From: Aeromicrobium piscarium
Lineage (GTDB): Bacteria; Actinomycetota; Actinomycetes; Propionibacteriales; Nocardioidaceae
Direction: 5' to 3'
Length of the DNA: 64,000 nt
Assembly: GCF_007421815.1 (NCBI RefSeq)
Contig: NZ_VLNT01000002.1
Span: 124,001 to 188,000, forward strand
Numbering within the stretch: position 1 is the stretch's first letter; every line of letters begins with the position of its first letter. This document shows, piece after piece, positions 1 to 9,754 of the stretch. A program made the translations under genes and the position numbers. The notes under the pieces were generated by a model that was not told where the DNA came from, made no database searches, and saw only the letters and a program-made list of their open reading frames with translations.

Positions 1-879
1 CTCTGCCGGCCCGGGGGCCGCGCGCTGACAGAGGCCTGCAGTTATCCGCATGCCTTCGACGCCTTCGGCGGAGCCGGAGCACGCCTCGTCCCGCTGCCCA
101 TCGGTGACGACCCCTGGCCCCTCGCCGATATCGAACGCGCCGCACCTTCCGCACAGGTCGCCTATCTGATCCCCGACTTCCACAATCCGACCGGGGCGGT
201 GATGGACGCCGAGCGGCGAGCCCGGGTCGGCGCGACGCTGCGCCGCCATGACGTCGCCACGATCATCGACGAGACCACCCGAGACCTGCGACTCGACGGT
301 GACTCCCTCCCCCATCTGGCGACCTGGTGCTCCGATGCCTTCACCATCGGCTCGGCGTCCAAGTCGATATGGGGCGGGCTGCGCGTCGGGTGGATCCGCG
401 CGCCCCGCTCGGCAGTCCCGGGCCTGGTCCAAGCCCGCCTGCACCAGGATCTGGGCGCATCGGCACTCGATCAGCTCATCGTCGCCGAGGCCGTCGCCGC
501 GGGACTGCTGGACCGCTCACCCCACCTCGACACCGCGCGACGGACGCGCGATGCGGCCTCCGCCATGATCGCCGATCGACTCCCCGACTGGAGGATCGAT
601 ATTCCGGCAGGAGGGCTGACCTTATGGGCTCGGCTGCCCGGGCGCAGGGCAAGCGCCCTCGCCCTCGCCGCCGAGGAACATGGTCTCCTCCTGACGCCGG
701 GGCCGCGATTCTTCGGCGCGCAACCCCACGCGGGCGAGCAGTGGATCCGCATCCCCTACACACAGCCGCCGGAGATCATGGAGCGAGCGATCGAGCGTCT
801 CGGCCGGGCGTGGAGCGATCTCGGCCCGCCGGACGCGCACGCGGTCCGCGATCCACGGACCATCGACATCATCACCTGA
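1..879 (+). CDS. PLP-dependent aminotransferase, MocR-type C-terminal part (5' truncated by window)
   Basis: The open frame runs in from the window edge, so the true start and any N-terminal GntR winged helix lie outside. The visible part is a fold-type I aminotransferase domain. It has the PDFHNPTG substrate/PLP motif near residues 59-66, an IIDE segment for the PLP-pyridine aspartate, and SASKSIWGGLRVGW, whose lysine should form the Schiff base. The G-G-x-x-W segment (GGLTLWARLP) near the C-terminus is also typical of MocR/PdxR regulators. I infer a MocR-like regulator; a free-standing class I/II aminotransferase is the alternative. It faces ilvC tail to tail and shares a terminator with it. 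GTG at 199 and ATG at 202 are internal codons, not starts. Confidence 0.8.
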   Translation, partial: LCRPGGRALTEACSYPHAFDAFGGAGARLVPLPIGDDPWPLADIERAAPSAQVAYLIPDFHNPTGAVMDAERRARVGATLRRHDVATIIDETTRDLRLDGDSLPHLATWCSDAFTIGSASKSIWGGLRVGWIRAPRSAVPGLVQARLHQDLGASALDQLIVAEAVAAGLLDRSPHLDTARRTRDAASAMIADRLPDWRIDIPAGGLTLWARLPGRRASALALAAEEHGLLLTPGPRFFGAQPHAGEQWIRIPYTQPPEIMERAIERLGRAWSDLGPPDAHAVRDPRTIDIIT

Positions 880-888
880 AACACATCG

Positions 889-934
889 AGCGTGGTGCCC
901 AAGCGCATCCGAGGATGCGGCCGGGCACCACGCT
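889..934. terminator. Bidirectional hairpin between convergent genes
   Basis: A perfect 12-bp inverted repeat (AGCGTGGTGCCC at 889-900 and its complement at 923-934) encloses a second small hairpin (GCATCC/GGATGC). It lies between the aminotransferase stop (879) and the ilvC stop (953). There is no long T-run, as is usual for actinobacterial terminators. Confidence 0.7.
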
Positions 935-952
935 CAGTGGTGACGGCGAGGG

Positions 953-2029
<1,077 letters not shown>

Positions 2030-2563
2030 CTAGACGGCGCTCTGCGCGCCTGGCACTGCCCGAAGGGTGCGGTCGGTGATGGATCGTGAGCCGCGGCCGA
2101 TCGCCACGCGACCGGACTGCGCGATCTCACGGATGCCGAAGGGCTCGAGGACGTTGAGCATCGCGGCGAGCTTACCGGCGTCGCCGGTGGCCTCGATCGT
2201 GACCGAGTCCTGGGCAACGTCGACGACCTTGGCGCGGAACAGCTGAACGGTCTCGAGCACCTGCCCGCGGGTCTGCTGATCGGTCTTCACCTTGATCAGC
2301 ATGAGCTCACGCTCGACGGCGGCGCTCGGTTCGAGCTCGACGATCTTGAGCACCTGCACGAGCTTGTTGAGCTGCTTGGTGACCTGCTCGAGCGGCAGCT
2401 TGTCGACATTGACGACGATCGTCATGCGCGAGATCTCCGGGATCTCCGTCGGTCCGACCGCGAGGCTCTCGATATTGAAGCCGCGCCGCATGAACAGGCT
2501 GGAGACGCGGGCGAGCACGCCGGGGCTGTTCTCGACCAGGACGCTCAGGGTATGCGTGCTCAT
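2030..2563 (-). CDS. ilvN: Acetolactate synthase small (regulatory) subunit
   Basis: Regulatory subunit of acetohydroxyacid synthase, which confers valine feedback control on IlvB. The N-terminal ACT domain is clear (HTLSVLVENSPGVLARVSSL, then GFNIESLAVGPTE), followed by the C-terminal domain conserved in 160-180 residue small subunits. Its ATG overlaps by 4 nt (ATGA) the stop of the repeat-encoded frame that separates it from ilvB. This implies translational coupling through the repeat rather than a free spacer. Confidence 0.96.
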   Translation of the reverse strand: MSTHTLSVLVENSPGVLARVSSLFMRRGFNIESLAVGPTEIPEISRMTIVVNVDKLPLEQVTKQLNKLVQVLKIVELEPSAAVERELMLIKVKTDQQTRGQVLETVQLFRAKVVDVAQDSVTIEATGDAGKLAAMLNVLEPFGIREIAQSGRVAIGRGSRSITDRTLRAVPGAQSAV

Positions 2564-2844
2564 GCCGCCACCTCGCTTCTACGCTCGCTCATGCCGCCAT
2601 CGCCTGAAAGAAGAAGCACGATAGGTCGACGGCGGCATTCGTCAGCACTCATCGTTCGCTCGCTGCGCTCGCTCATGCCGCCACCGCCTGAAAGAAGAAG
2701 CACAGTAGGTCGACGGCGGCATTCGTCAGCACTCATCGTTCGCTCGCTGCGCTCGCTCATGCCGCCACCGCCTGAAAGAAGAAGCACAATAGGTCGACGG
2801 CGGCATTCGTCAGCACTCATCGTTCGCTCGCTGCGCTCGCTCAC
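2560..2844 (-). CDS. Repeat-encoded 94-residue bridging frame between ilvB and ilvN
   Basis: On the minus strand the repeat array is open from a GTG at 2844, overlapping the ilvB TGA as GTGA, to a TGA at 2560 that overlaps the ilvN ATG as ATGA. The product would be three 28-residue units, each starting [18 protein letters not shown] and ending in Leu-rich and Gly-rich stretches, followed by [10 protein letters not shown]. Because 84 is a multiple of 3, adding or losing units keeps the frame. No domain is recognised. I infer a translational-coupling bridge rather than a functional peptide. It could also be an accidental frame in GC-rich DNA, but the same double overlap recurs at 44701-44787. 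Confidence 0.4.
   Translation of the reverse strand: MSERSERTMSADECRRRPIVLLLSGGGGMSERSERTMSADECRRRPTVLLLSGGGGMSERSERTMSADECRRRPIVLLLSGDGGMSERRSEVAA
2591..2842. repeat. Three tandem 84-bp direct repeats (family R1)
   Basis: Units begin at 2591, 2675 and 2759 with a period of exactly 84 bp. They differ only at a few bases (for example CGATAGGT, CAGTAGGT and CAATAGGT), and a degenerate partial unit lies at 2563-2590. Each unit contains ATGCCGCC and GGCGGCAT as an 8-bp inverted pair. Each also carries the 23-bp tail that ends at 2840, directly against the ilvB stop codon. A related single unit lies at 44701-44787. The high identity suggests recent duplication or homogenisation. There are no spacers, so this is not a CRISPR array. 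Confidence 0.95.
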
Positions 2845-4628
2845 AGGTCGTCCTCTTCCCAGTCCGGCGCGAGGTCCCGCGCGATCTTGATGTCGTCATT
2901 GCTGGTGCCGGCGGCCACCATGGGCCACACCATCGCATCGCGTTCGACCACGAAGTCGATCACGACCGGCACGTCGTTGATGCTGAGCGCCTTGGCGATG
3001 ACATCGTCGAGGTCGTCCTCGTTCTCGCAGCGCAGCCCGACACAACCGTACGCCTCCGCCAGCTTGACGAAGTCGGGGATCCGGCGTGCGCCGATCGACT
3101 CCGGACCGGTATTGAGGTCGGTATTGGAGTAGCGCCCCTCGTAGAACAGCGTCTGCCACTGGCGCACCATGCCCAGCGAGGAGTTGTTGATGACGGCGAT
3201 CTTGACCGGGATGCCCTCGAGCGCGCAGGTGGCGAGCTCCTGGTTGGTCATCTGGAAGCAGCCGTCGCCGTCGATCGCCCACACGACACGATCCGGGGCG
3301 CCGGCCTTGGCGCCCATCGCGGCAGGCACGGCATAGCCCATGGTCCCGGCGCCGCCGGAGTTGAGCCACTGACGCGGGCGTTCGAAGTCGATGAACTGGG
3401 CGGACCACATCTGGTGCTGACCCACGCCGGCGACATAGGTGGCGTCCGGTCCCGACAGGGCGCTGATGCGCTCGACGACCGTCTGCGGGGCCAGGCCCTC
3501 CGCGGGCTTGTCATAGGAGGGCGCGAACCTGGACTTCAGTCCCTGCACGAAGGAACGCCAGGCCGAGTACTCCCCGACCAGGGCGTCCTCCTCGGCCTGC
3601 TTCTGCAATGCGCGGACGAGGTCGGCGATCACCTCACGGGCGTCACCCACGATCGGCACGTCGGCGGTGCGGTTCTTGGAGATCTCCGCGGGATCGATGT
3701 CGGCGTGGACGACCTTGGCGTTCGGGGCGAAGGACTCCAGGTTCCCGGTCACCCGGTCGTCGAAGCGGGCACCGAGGGTGATGAGCAGGTCCGACCGCTG
3801 CAGGGCACCGACGGCCGCCACCGTGCCGTGCATGCCGGGCATGCCGAGATTCAACTCGTGCGAGTCGGGGAAGGCCCCGCGTGCCATCAGCGTGGTGACG
3901 ACGGGGATCTGGGTCAGCTCGGCGAGCACCTTGAGCTCGGCCGCCGCATTCGCCTTGATGACGCCGCCGCCGACGTACAAGACGGGCTTGCGAGCCTCGG
4001 CGATCAGCTTCGCCGCCTCGCGGATCTGCTTGTTGTGCGGTCGCGACGTGGGACGGTAGCCCGGCAGCGCCAGCTCGTGCGGCCAGCGGAAGCTGGTGGG
4101 CCCCTGCAGCGCGTCCTTGCTGATGTCGACCAGGACCGGTCCCGGGCGGCCGGTCGAGGCGATGTGGAAGGCCTCGGCGATCGCGCTCGGGATGTCAGCC
4201 GGATCGGTCACGAGGAAGCTGTGCTTGGTGATCGGCATGGTGATGCCGCGGATATCGGCCTCCTGGAAGGCATCCGAGCCGATGACCCCGCTGGCCACCT
4301 GGCCCGTGATCGCGACGATCGGCACCGAGTCCAGGTAGGCGTCGGCGATGGCGGTCACCAGGTTGGTGGCACCCGGGCCGGACGTGGCCATGCAGACGCC
4401 GACCTTGCCGGTCTCCATCGCGTAGCCCTCGGCGGCATGTCCCGCGCCCTGCTCATGGCGGACGAGGACGTGCCGGATCGAGGAGTCGAACAGCGGATCG
4501 TAGGCGGGGAGGATCGCGCCTCCGGGAATGCCGAAGATCGTGTCGACGCCCACGCGCTCCAGGGCGCGGACGAGGCTCTGCGCCCCGGTGATGATCTCGG
4601 CCGGCGGTTCGGTCATCTCGCGGTCCAT
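2841..4628 (-). CDS. ilvB: Acetolactate synthase large (catalytic) subunit
   Basis: ThDP-dependent acetohydroxyacid synthase, the first common step of branched-chain amino acid synthesis. At 595 residues it has the expected three-domain layout. The N-terminal Pyr domain has [12 protein letters not shown] and the catalytic glutamate in [13 protein letters not shown]. The FAD/central domain follows, then the PP domain with [14 protein letters not shown] and, 24-30 residues further, the INNSSLGM end of the ThDP motif. ATG 4628 is used here; the in-frame ATG at 4616 (MTEPPAE) is possible, and neither has a strong ribosome-binding site. It is preceded by a leader-peptide attenuator and followed directly by the repeat array. 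Confidence 0.96.
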   Translation of the reverse strand: MDREMTEPPAEIITGAQSLVRALERVGVDTIFGIPGGAILPAYDPLFDSSIRHVLVRHEQGAGHAAEGYAMETGKVGVCMATSGPGATNLVTAIADAYLDSVPIVAITGQVASGVIGSDAFQEADIRGITMPITKHSFLVTDPADIPSAIAEAFHIASTGRPGPVLVDISKDALQGPTSFRWPHELALPGYRPTSRPHNKQIREAAKLIAEARKPVLYVGGGVIKANAAAELKVLAELTQIPVVTTLMARGAFPDSHELNLGMPGMHGTVAAVGALQRSDLLITLGARFDDRVTGNLESFAPNAKVVHADIDPAEISKNRTADVPIVGDAREVIADLVRALQKQAEEDALVGEYSAWRSFVQGLKSRFAPSYDKPAEGLAPQTVVERISALSGPDATYVAGVGQHQMWSAQFIDFERPRQWLNSGGAGTMGYAVPAAMGAKAGAPDRVVWAIDGDGCFQMTNQELATCALEGIPVKIAVINNSSLGMVRQWQTLFYEGRYSNTDLNTGPESIGARRIPDFVKLAEAYGCVGLRCENEDDLDDVIAKALSINDVPVVIDFVVERDAMVWPMVAAGTSNDDIKIARDLAPDWEEDDL

Positions 4629-4668
4629 CTCTGCTCAGTGGTCGGTACTTCGGGCGTGCAGCTCACAT

Positions 4669-4703
4669 AAAAAAACCCTCCGGCCCGTTGGGGCAGTGGA
4701 GGG
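4669..4703 (-). terminator. ilvB attenuator terminator hairpin
   Basis: On the minus strand CCCTCC (4703-4698) pairs with GGAGGG (4681-4676), with a partly paired GCCCC/GGGC interior. Seven T residues (4675-4669) follow, about 40 nt before the ilvB start. The alternative hairpin GGCGGTCGTC/GACGATCGCC (4727-4704) starts at the leader stop codon. These are the parts of a classical ribosome-mediated attenuator. Confidence 0.8.
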
Positions 4704-4726
4704 AGGCGATCGTCGGAGACGACCGC

Positions 4727-4756
4727 CTAGGAAACTACGAGAAGCTGTGCACGCAC
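4727..4756 (-). CDS. ilv leader peptide (9 residues, Leu-Leu-Val-Val)
   Basis: The minus-strand frame GTG-CGT-GCA-CAG-CTT-CTC-GTA-GTT-TCC-TAG encodes MRAQLLVVS. It lies directly ahead of two mutually placed hairpins and a T-run terminator in the ilvB 5' region. Consecutive Leu and Val codons just before the stop are the hallmark of branched-chain amino acid attenuation: stalling for charged Leu- or Val-tRNA would change hairpin choice. The GTG has only a weak upstream GGA, so the start is inferred from the codon content and position. Confidence 0.7.
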   Translation of the reverse strand: MRAQLLVVS

Positions 4757-4906
4757 GCGTCCAGTGTGCGCCCTGCAGGTCGGCCGGTCAAGTTCTGAGA
4801 CGGCTTCTTCCACGATGTGGACCGCCCCGTTGTGCGCATCCCGACACGAGCCGTGTTGAATGGCTTCGGAGCGCTTCACCGGGGGCGCCGCTAGGAAAGG
4901 TACGCC

Positions 4907-5233
4907 ATGAAGCTGTTCACCAAGACCGCCGCCGCGGTCTCCACCGCCGTGCTCGTCGGCTCGCTCGCCGCCTGCGGCGGATCCGACCGCCCCAGCCAGC
5001 AGGAGCTCGCCGACTCGATCAGCTCCGGGGACTCGGCGCTCGGCTCCGCGATCCCGGAAGAGGCTGCCGACTGCTTCGCGAAGGTCATCCACGAGTCCGA
5101 CCTCTCCGATGACGCGCTTCAGGCGATGGTCGACGGCGAGGAGAACTACGACGCCTCCGATGAGGACAAGGAGGCGGCCGAGGACCTGCAGACGACCCTG
5201 ATCGACGAGTGCCAGGACTCTGTGACTCAGTGA
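4907..5233 (+). CDS. Small secreted lipoprotein of unknown function
   Basis: A 108-residue protein with a clear lipoprotein signal: MKLFTK, a hydrophobic stretch, then the lipobox LAAC with the acyl-accepting Cys at residue 23. The mature part is acidic and Asp/Glu/Ser-rich, with two cysteines (in AADCFAK and DECQDS) that could form a disulfide. The ATG follows AGGAAAGG at about 6 nt. It is divergent from ilvB and ends at a strong hairpin. The family is not recognised; short acidic actinobacterial lipoproteins of this build are common, and I assign no function. Confidence 0.8.
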   Translation: MKLFTKTAAAVSTAVLVGSLAACGGSDRPSQQELADSISSGDSALGSAIPEEAADCFAKVIHESDLSDDALQAMVDGEENYDASDEDKEAAEDLQTTLIDECQDSVTQ

Positions 5234-5237
5234 GCCT

Positions 5238-5267
5238 GTGGTTCGGCCCCGATCGGGGCCGAACCAC
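5238..5267. terminator. Perfect 13-bp hairpin between convergent genes
   Basis: GTGGTTCGGCCCC and its exact complement flank a GATC tetraloop between the lipoprotein stop (5233) and the SDR stop (5269). It would act on either strand; no T-run follows. Confidence 0.85.
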
Positions 5268-5268
5268 C

Positions 5269-6705
5269 TCACCAGGGTGAGGCGCGGAAGTCCTTGAGGA
5301 AGACGCCGTAGAGATCCTCGCCCGCTTCTCCTCGCACGATCGGGTCGTAGACCCGTGCCGCGCCGTCGACGAGGTCGAGGGGCGCCTTGAAGCCCTCCTC
5401 GGCCAGCCGGACCTTGGTGATGTGCGGCCGCTCGTCGGTGATCCAGCCGGTGTCGACGGCGGTCATGAGAATGCCCTCGCTCTCGAGCATCTCCCCCGCA
5501 CTCGTGCGGGTCAGCATGTTGAGCGCGGCCTTGGCCATATTCGTATGGGGATGACCCGGCCCCTTGTACGCGCGAGCGAACTGGCCTTCCATCGCCGACA
5601 CGTTGACCACATAGGCCCGCCGCGCTCCCGCCTCCACCGCGGCGGCCATCGCCGGCCGCAGGCGACTGGTCAGGATGAACGGCGCCACGCTGTTGCACAG
5701 CTGCACCTCGAGGAGCTCCAGCGCGTCGACCTCTCCCACGTGCTGCACCCAGCTGTTCGTGTCCACGACATCGGGCACCAGTCCCCCGGCATCGATGCGC
5801 TCCAGATCCGCCGACCCGGCCGTCAGCGCCATCGCGGTCAGCGCATCGGCGGTGTTCGCGTCTCCAGCCAGCACCGGATGCGAGGCGACCGACCCGACGA
5901 GCGAAGCCGGATGCGCGTCACTGGTGTGACCGAAGGTGATCAGTTCGGGCATCGGGCCGGCTGAGAGCTCGGTGGTCTCGGCATCGGCCAGGTGCTGGTA
6001 GGCGCCCGGCGAACGCTTGACGGTCTGCGCGGCATTGTTGATGAGGATGTCCAGAGGCCCAGCGGCAGCGACATCGTCGGCGAGACCGATGACCTGGGCG
6101 GGGTCGCGCAGGTCGATGCCGACGATCTTCAGCCGGCCGATCCACTGGTCGCTGTCGGGCAGCTGGCGGAACCGGCGCACCGCATCGCGTGGGAAACGGG
6201 TCGTGATGGTGGTGTGGGCCCCGTCGCGCAGCAGCCGCAAGGCGATGTACATCCCGATCTTCGCGCGCCCGCCGGTGAGCAGCGCCCTCTTGCCCGTGAG
6301 ATCGGTGCGGGCATCCCGTTTGGCGTGGCTCATCGCGGCGCAGTCGGGGCAGAGCTGGTGGTAGAAGGCATCGACGACCGTGTAGTCGGTCTTGCAGATG
6401 TAGCACGGGCGGGCGACCTTCAACGTTCCCGCAGTGGCGCCCTTGGCCTGCGAGACAAGCGGCAGACCGGCGGTCTCGTCATCGATCCGCCGCGCCGACC
6501 CAGTGGCGGTCGCCTCGACGACGGCGCGATCGGCGGCGGCGATCTCGGCCCGCTTCGCCCTGCGACGCTGCTTCTTGACGTCCTTGTAGAACTTGCCGCA
6601 CGCGCGGCGCAGCGCGATATAGGCGTCGTCCTCCTCGCCGAGGAACTGGGCCTCGCCGAGGACCTTCAGCGCGATGGCGAGCTCGTCGGGATCGATCGTT
6701 GACAC
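5269..6705 (-). CDS. SDR-family oxidoreductase with N-terminal zinc-finger-like domain
   Basis: 478 residues. The N-terminal part (about 1-95) is helical and basic. A CYIC (101-104) and CPDC (119-122) pair follows, suitable for a structural zinc. From about residue 138 an SDR Rossmann fold begins with LLTGGRAKIG as the nucleotide loop and later ILINNAAQT. The active-site Ser is seen in VNVSAMEG, but the usual YxxxK reads TNMAK: the lysine is kept and the tyrosine position is threonine, while a Tyr occurs earlier (ARAYKG). About 90 residues are inserted between the NNAAQ strand and the catalytic Ser. Substrate is unknown. It stands alone on the minus strand between a terminator and the Uma2-like gene. 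Confidence 0.8.
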   Translation of the reverse strand: MSTIDPDELAIALKVLGEAQFLGEEDDAYIALRRACGKFYKDVKKQRRRAKRAEIAAADRAVVEATATGSARRIDDETAGLPLVSQAKGATAGTLKVARPCYICKTDYTVVDAFYHQLCPDCAAMSHAKRDARTDLTGKRALLTGGRAKIGMYIALRLLRDGAHTTITTRFPRDAVRRFRQLPDSDQWIGRLKIVGIDLRDPAQVIGLADDVAAAGPLDILINNAAQTVKRSPGAYQHLADAETTELSAGPMPELITFGHTSDAHPASLVGSVASHPVLAGDANTADALTAMALTAGSADLERIDAGGLVPDVVDTNSWVQHVGEVDALELLEVQLCNSVAPFILTSRLRPAMAAAVEAGARRAYVVNVSAMEGQFARAYKGPGHPHTNMAKAALNMLTRTSAGEMLESEGILMTAVDTGWITDERPHITKVRLAEEGFKAPLDLVDGAARVYDPIVRGEAGEDLYGVFLKDFRASPW

Positions 6706-6738
6706 CGCGCGATCCTACCGGGCGACACCCCGGCGGAG

Positions 6739-7284
6739 TCAGCGCGCCAGGTCGTCCATCGCGAAGGAGACGGTGAAGGGGCGCTCGACGGTCGCCGTCT
6801 CGCCCGGCGTCCAGCTGCCCAGCTCGGTGTAGACGGCGTCGCCGGAATGCAGCGCATAGGCGGTGAGGCTCAGCTCGGGATCGGTCTCGACCCGCCAGAA
6901 GCCCTCGATCCCCCACATCGCGTACTGGGCCGGCTTGGTGATGCGGTCGGTGGTCACCGACGACGGCGACACCACCTCAACCGCGAGCAGCACATCGGTC
7001 GGGGCCAGCCAGAGACCGACCGGGCGGACATCGCGCGGAACCACGGCCACGCCGGGCTGACGAAAGTTGCTCTCACCGAGCTGGATGCCTAATTCGGCAC
7101 CGACGAGATAGTCATCGCCGAGTGAGCGTTGAAGGACCGCTACCAGTCGAGAGGCGACCCGTGTGTGCCCCCAGAGGGGCGGAGGGCTCACTTCCAGCCG
7201 CCCGTCGACCAGTTCGAGCTTGCCCTCGTGGTCGGGCATCTCCTCGACGGTGTACCGCCGCGAGAAATCGCCGAGCATCGACAT
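6739..7284 (-). CDS. Uma2 family (DUF820) PD-(D/E)XK nuclease-like protein
   Basis: 181 residues when started at ATG 7284, which has AGGAGGT at 5 nt; an upstream in-frame start at 7323 has no such site. The Uma2 pattern is visible: the YTVEEM opening, LELVDGRLEVSPPP, a core strand VAVVPRD and LAVEVVSPSS with the catalytic-type Glu. The aspartate usually seen in the xPDVxVV strand is glycine here (RQPGVAVV), so nuclease activity is doubtful. Uma2 proteins are common in cyanobacteria and actinobacteria and their roles are mostly unknown. It may be a solitary or decayed member. Confidence 0.8.
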   Translation of the reverse strand: MSMLGDFSRRYTVEEMPDHEGKLELVDGRLEVSPPPLWGHTRVASRLVAVLQRSLGDDYLVGAELGIQLGESNFRQPGVAVVPRDVRPVGLWLAPTDVLLAVEVVSPSSVTTDRITKPAQYAMWGIEGFWRVETDPELSLTAYALHSGDAVYTELGSWTPGETATVERPFTVSFAMDDLAR

Positions 7285-7445
7285 GACGCACCTCCTGATG
7301 CCACTATTCCACGCGACCACCACATGAGGCGATGGCCGCGTGGACGTGGCGTCAGGTCGAACGTCTATCCACAGTGAGCGCCGTCGGCGGCCGCTTCACC
7401 GGAGAAGCCGTTCGCAGAAGCCGGCCTGCCGCGGTACCTCGGAGC

Positions 7446-8597
7446 TCAATCCCGACGCCACATCGCGACGAGCGCGATCATCAGCGCCGCGACACCGGCG
7501 ACGGCAGCCCACGCCGACAGGAATCCCCATCGGTCCACCACGATTCCGGCTAGGAGCGGACCGACCATGAAACCGAGGAACAGACCGAGCGATACCCGCC
7601 CGGTACCGCGTCCGACCGATCCGGAGGGGACCACTCGGACGACAGCCAGCATGATGATGGCGTTGGCCGCCAACGCACTGAAGCTGAACATCGACGCGCC
7701 CACCCATACCAGCGGCTCACCGCAGCGGTGAGCCGCGAAGACGGCGGCGACGGCGACCAAAGCCACGACGGCCAGTCCGCTGAGCAACCGCCGCAGATCG
7801 GTGACCCGACCGGCAAGACCGCCCCAGAGGAGCCTCGCGAGGACACCGAAGCCACCCAGCACTGCTGCGACCAGCCCGGCTCGTGTCACCGATGCTTCCA
7901 ACTCCTCATATAGGTACAACGGCAGGTAGACATTCGTCGCCTGAACCACGATCCCGAGCAAGAAGGCGTAGCCGCTGAGCCACCAGACCGCCGCGGGTAC
8001 CTGTCCGGGAGACAACGGATCGTGCCGGCTGGAGTCAGGCATCGATAGCGGAACAAGGCGCAACGTCGGCAGGAGCCCGGCCGCGACGATAAGCCCGCTG
8101 CCGATGATCGCGTACCGCCACCCGACGATGACGGCAACGGACGGCAAAACCAGGCCGGCGAAGAGCTGCGCGCCCTGAACGCCCGACTGCTTGGTGCCGA
8201 GGACGACGCCTTGACCACTGCGCTCGACCTGCGCCGCTACCAGACGATTGCTCACTGGGTTGGACAGCGACTGGACCGCGCCGGAGATCGACAACGCCAC
8301 CAGAAGCCACCCGTAGCTTCCCGCCACTCCCCCGATCATCACGGCAGCGAAGGCCAGGACGAAGATCCCGATCAGCACGACACGTTCATTGAGGATGTCT
8401 GCGACGACACCAGCCGTGATGGTGCACACGCTCGCCGCTCCGAAAGTGAAGAGCCACAGCGAGCCGAACTGCGTCGCGGTCAGACCGAGCGACTCCACGA
8501 TCAGCGGTCCGAGGGCGCTGACGGAGTAGTGGAGCAACGGCCCCACCGCCATCACGAGCGCGAGGTACGCGCTCAGGGCACCACGGCTCCAGCCCAC
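7446..8597 (-). CDS. MFS transporter
   Basis: 383 residues, almost wholly hydrophobic, with about 12 predicted membrane segments and short basic loops (for example VTDLRRL) in the cytoplasmic positions of the major facilitator fold. Start GTG 8597 (MGWSRGALSAYLALV). It is the last gene of the minus-strand catabolic/transport cluster controlled from the IclR gene, 83 bp after the solute-binding protein. The substrate is not evident; uptake or export of the compound handled by the neighbouring oxidoreductase and hydrolase is an inference from position. Confidence 0.85.
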   Translation of the reverse strand: MGWSRGALSAYLALVMAVGPLLHYSVSALGPLIVESLGLTATQFGSLWLFTFGAASVCTITAGVVADILNERVVLIGIFVLAFAAVMIGGVAGSYGWLLVALSISGAVQSLSNPVSNRLVAAQVERSGQGVVLGTKQSGVQGAQLFAGLVLPSVAVIVGWRYAIIGSGLIVAAGLLPTLRLVPLSMPDSSRHDPLSPGQVPAAVWWLSGYAFLLGIVVQATNVYLPLYLYEELEASVTRAGLVAAVLGGFGVLARLLWGGLAGRVTDLRRLLSGLAVVALVAVAAVFAAHRCGEPLVWVGASMFSFSALAANAIIMLAVVRVVPSGSVGRGTGRVSLGLFLGFMVGPLLAGIVVDRWGFLSAWAAVAGVAALMIALVAMWRRD

Positions 8598-8680
8598 CTA
8601 CACACCGCTCTCTTCATCACCGGCGGCGCGCCCGGTGCCCCGACCACGTCGCCTCCGGGCAGCACCGCACGGCCTCCCGC

Positions 8681-9694
8681 TCACTGCAGGCCGTCGAAGA
8701 TCACCGAATCCGGCGGCTGATCGGCGAGATAGCCCGTCTGGATACCGGCCTCGAACACCGCCCGGATACCTTCGGTCACGTCGCTCGCCGGCGCTACCCG
8801 CAGTCGCAACCTCTCGTCGTTGTCCTCGATGAGCTTCTGGATGACCTCCGCGTCTCCACCGGGGATCGTCTTGGCGATCAATGCGCCCGCCTCCTCAGGG
8901 TTGTCCAACACCCAGTCGGCGGCCGCCTTGTACGTGTCGTAGAGGGACTGCACCTCATCGGGATGTTCGTCGACCCAGGCAGTCTGAGCGGCCACGCCCA
9001 GATAAGGAATGTCACCGGTACCGAACTCGGACTCCCACGCGTCGTAGTCGAGATCGACGGTGCGGATGTCCGAGACCGAGGCCAGCAACGACGAATAGGC
9101 CGGCTCCCACAGCTGTGTGGCATCGGCACGGCCGGTCTGTGCCATCGTCGACAATCCGGCCGTCGTCTGATTCTGCGTCTCAACCTCGTTGAGATCGAGT
9201 CCGATGTCTTGGGCGAACCAAGCGAACATCGCATAGTTCGTCGTGCCCGTCGCGGCGGCGAGGGTGTGGCCGGGGAGATCGGTCAGGCTCTCGATATCGG
9301 GGTCCGAGGTCACCACTGTGCCGTAGAAGTCGAACAGGTTGAACAGATAGGTGACATCCGCGCCTCGTTCGGTTCGCAAGCCCTCTGACAGCAGAGCCGC
9401 GCTCCCACCGACGTCATAGTGCCCAGCCCCGAACTCCGAGTTGTAGTTGTCCGGTGTGGCGTACGTGAACTGCAGGTCGAGTCCGTGCTCCGCGTCCAGT
9501 TCACGTTCCTCGATGACGGCAGGCAGGAAGGCGCCCAATGACGGAGCTTGGAAGGCGACGATCTTGACCGTGGTGCTGTCACCACCGCCATCTGAGCCAC
9601 AGGCCGTCACTCCGGCGAGGGCTAGAAGCGTCGAAGCGCCGATCGCGGCGGTACGGCGTAGCACGTTTCTCCGCGGTGCGGGGTTCCAGGACAT
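8681..9694 (-). CDS. ABC transporter solute-binding lipoprotein (SsuA/TauA/NrtA-like)
   Basis: 337 residues. It starts with a twin-Arg-like basic N-region (RRNVLRRT) and a lipobox ending LAGVTAC at Cys32, so it is anchored outside the membrane. The mature protein has the type II periplasmic-binding pattern of the sulfonate/nitrate/thiamine-precursor group: VKIVAFQAPSLGAFLPAVIEERELDAEHGLDL, then an AGHYDVGG segment and GRADATQLWEPA. It should deliver substrate to the permease and ATPase encoded upstream in the same cluster. The ligand cannot be read from sequence. It is separated from the chimeric oxidoreductase gene by 60 bp. Confidence 0.9.
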   Translation of the reverse strand: MSWNPAPRRNVLRRTAAIGASTLLALAGVTACGSDGGGDSTTVKIVAFQAPSLGAFLPAVIEERELDAEHGLDLQFTYATPDNYNSEFGAGHYDVGGSAALLSEGLRTERGADVTYLFNLFDFYGTVVTSDPDIESLTDLPGHTLAAATGTTNYAMFAWFAQDIGLDLNEVETQNQTTAGLSTMAQTGRADATQLWEPAYSSLLASVSDIRTVDLDYDAWESEFGTGDIPYLGVAAQTAWVDEHPDEVQSLYDTYKAAADWVLDNPEEAGALIAKTIPGGDAEVIQKLIEDNDERLRLRVAPASDVTEGIRAVFEAGIQTGYLADQPPDSVIFDGLQ

Positions 9695-9754
9695 GCTGCT
9701 CTCGTTTCTATCGATGGGATCAACTTCGGGCTCGGGGAAGGCGGGGAATGGGCT

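Noticed and set aside
2591..2842. Regular repeats that could be taken for a CRISPR array
   Set aside because: The units are contiguous 84-bp direct repeats with no unique spacers, and no cas genes are in the window.
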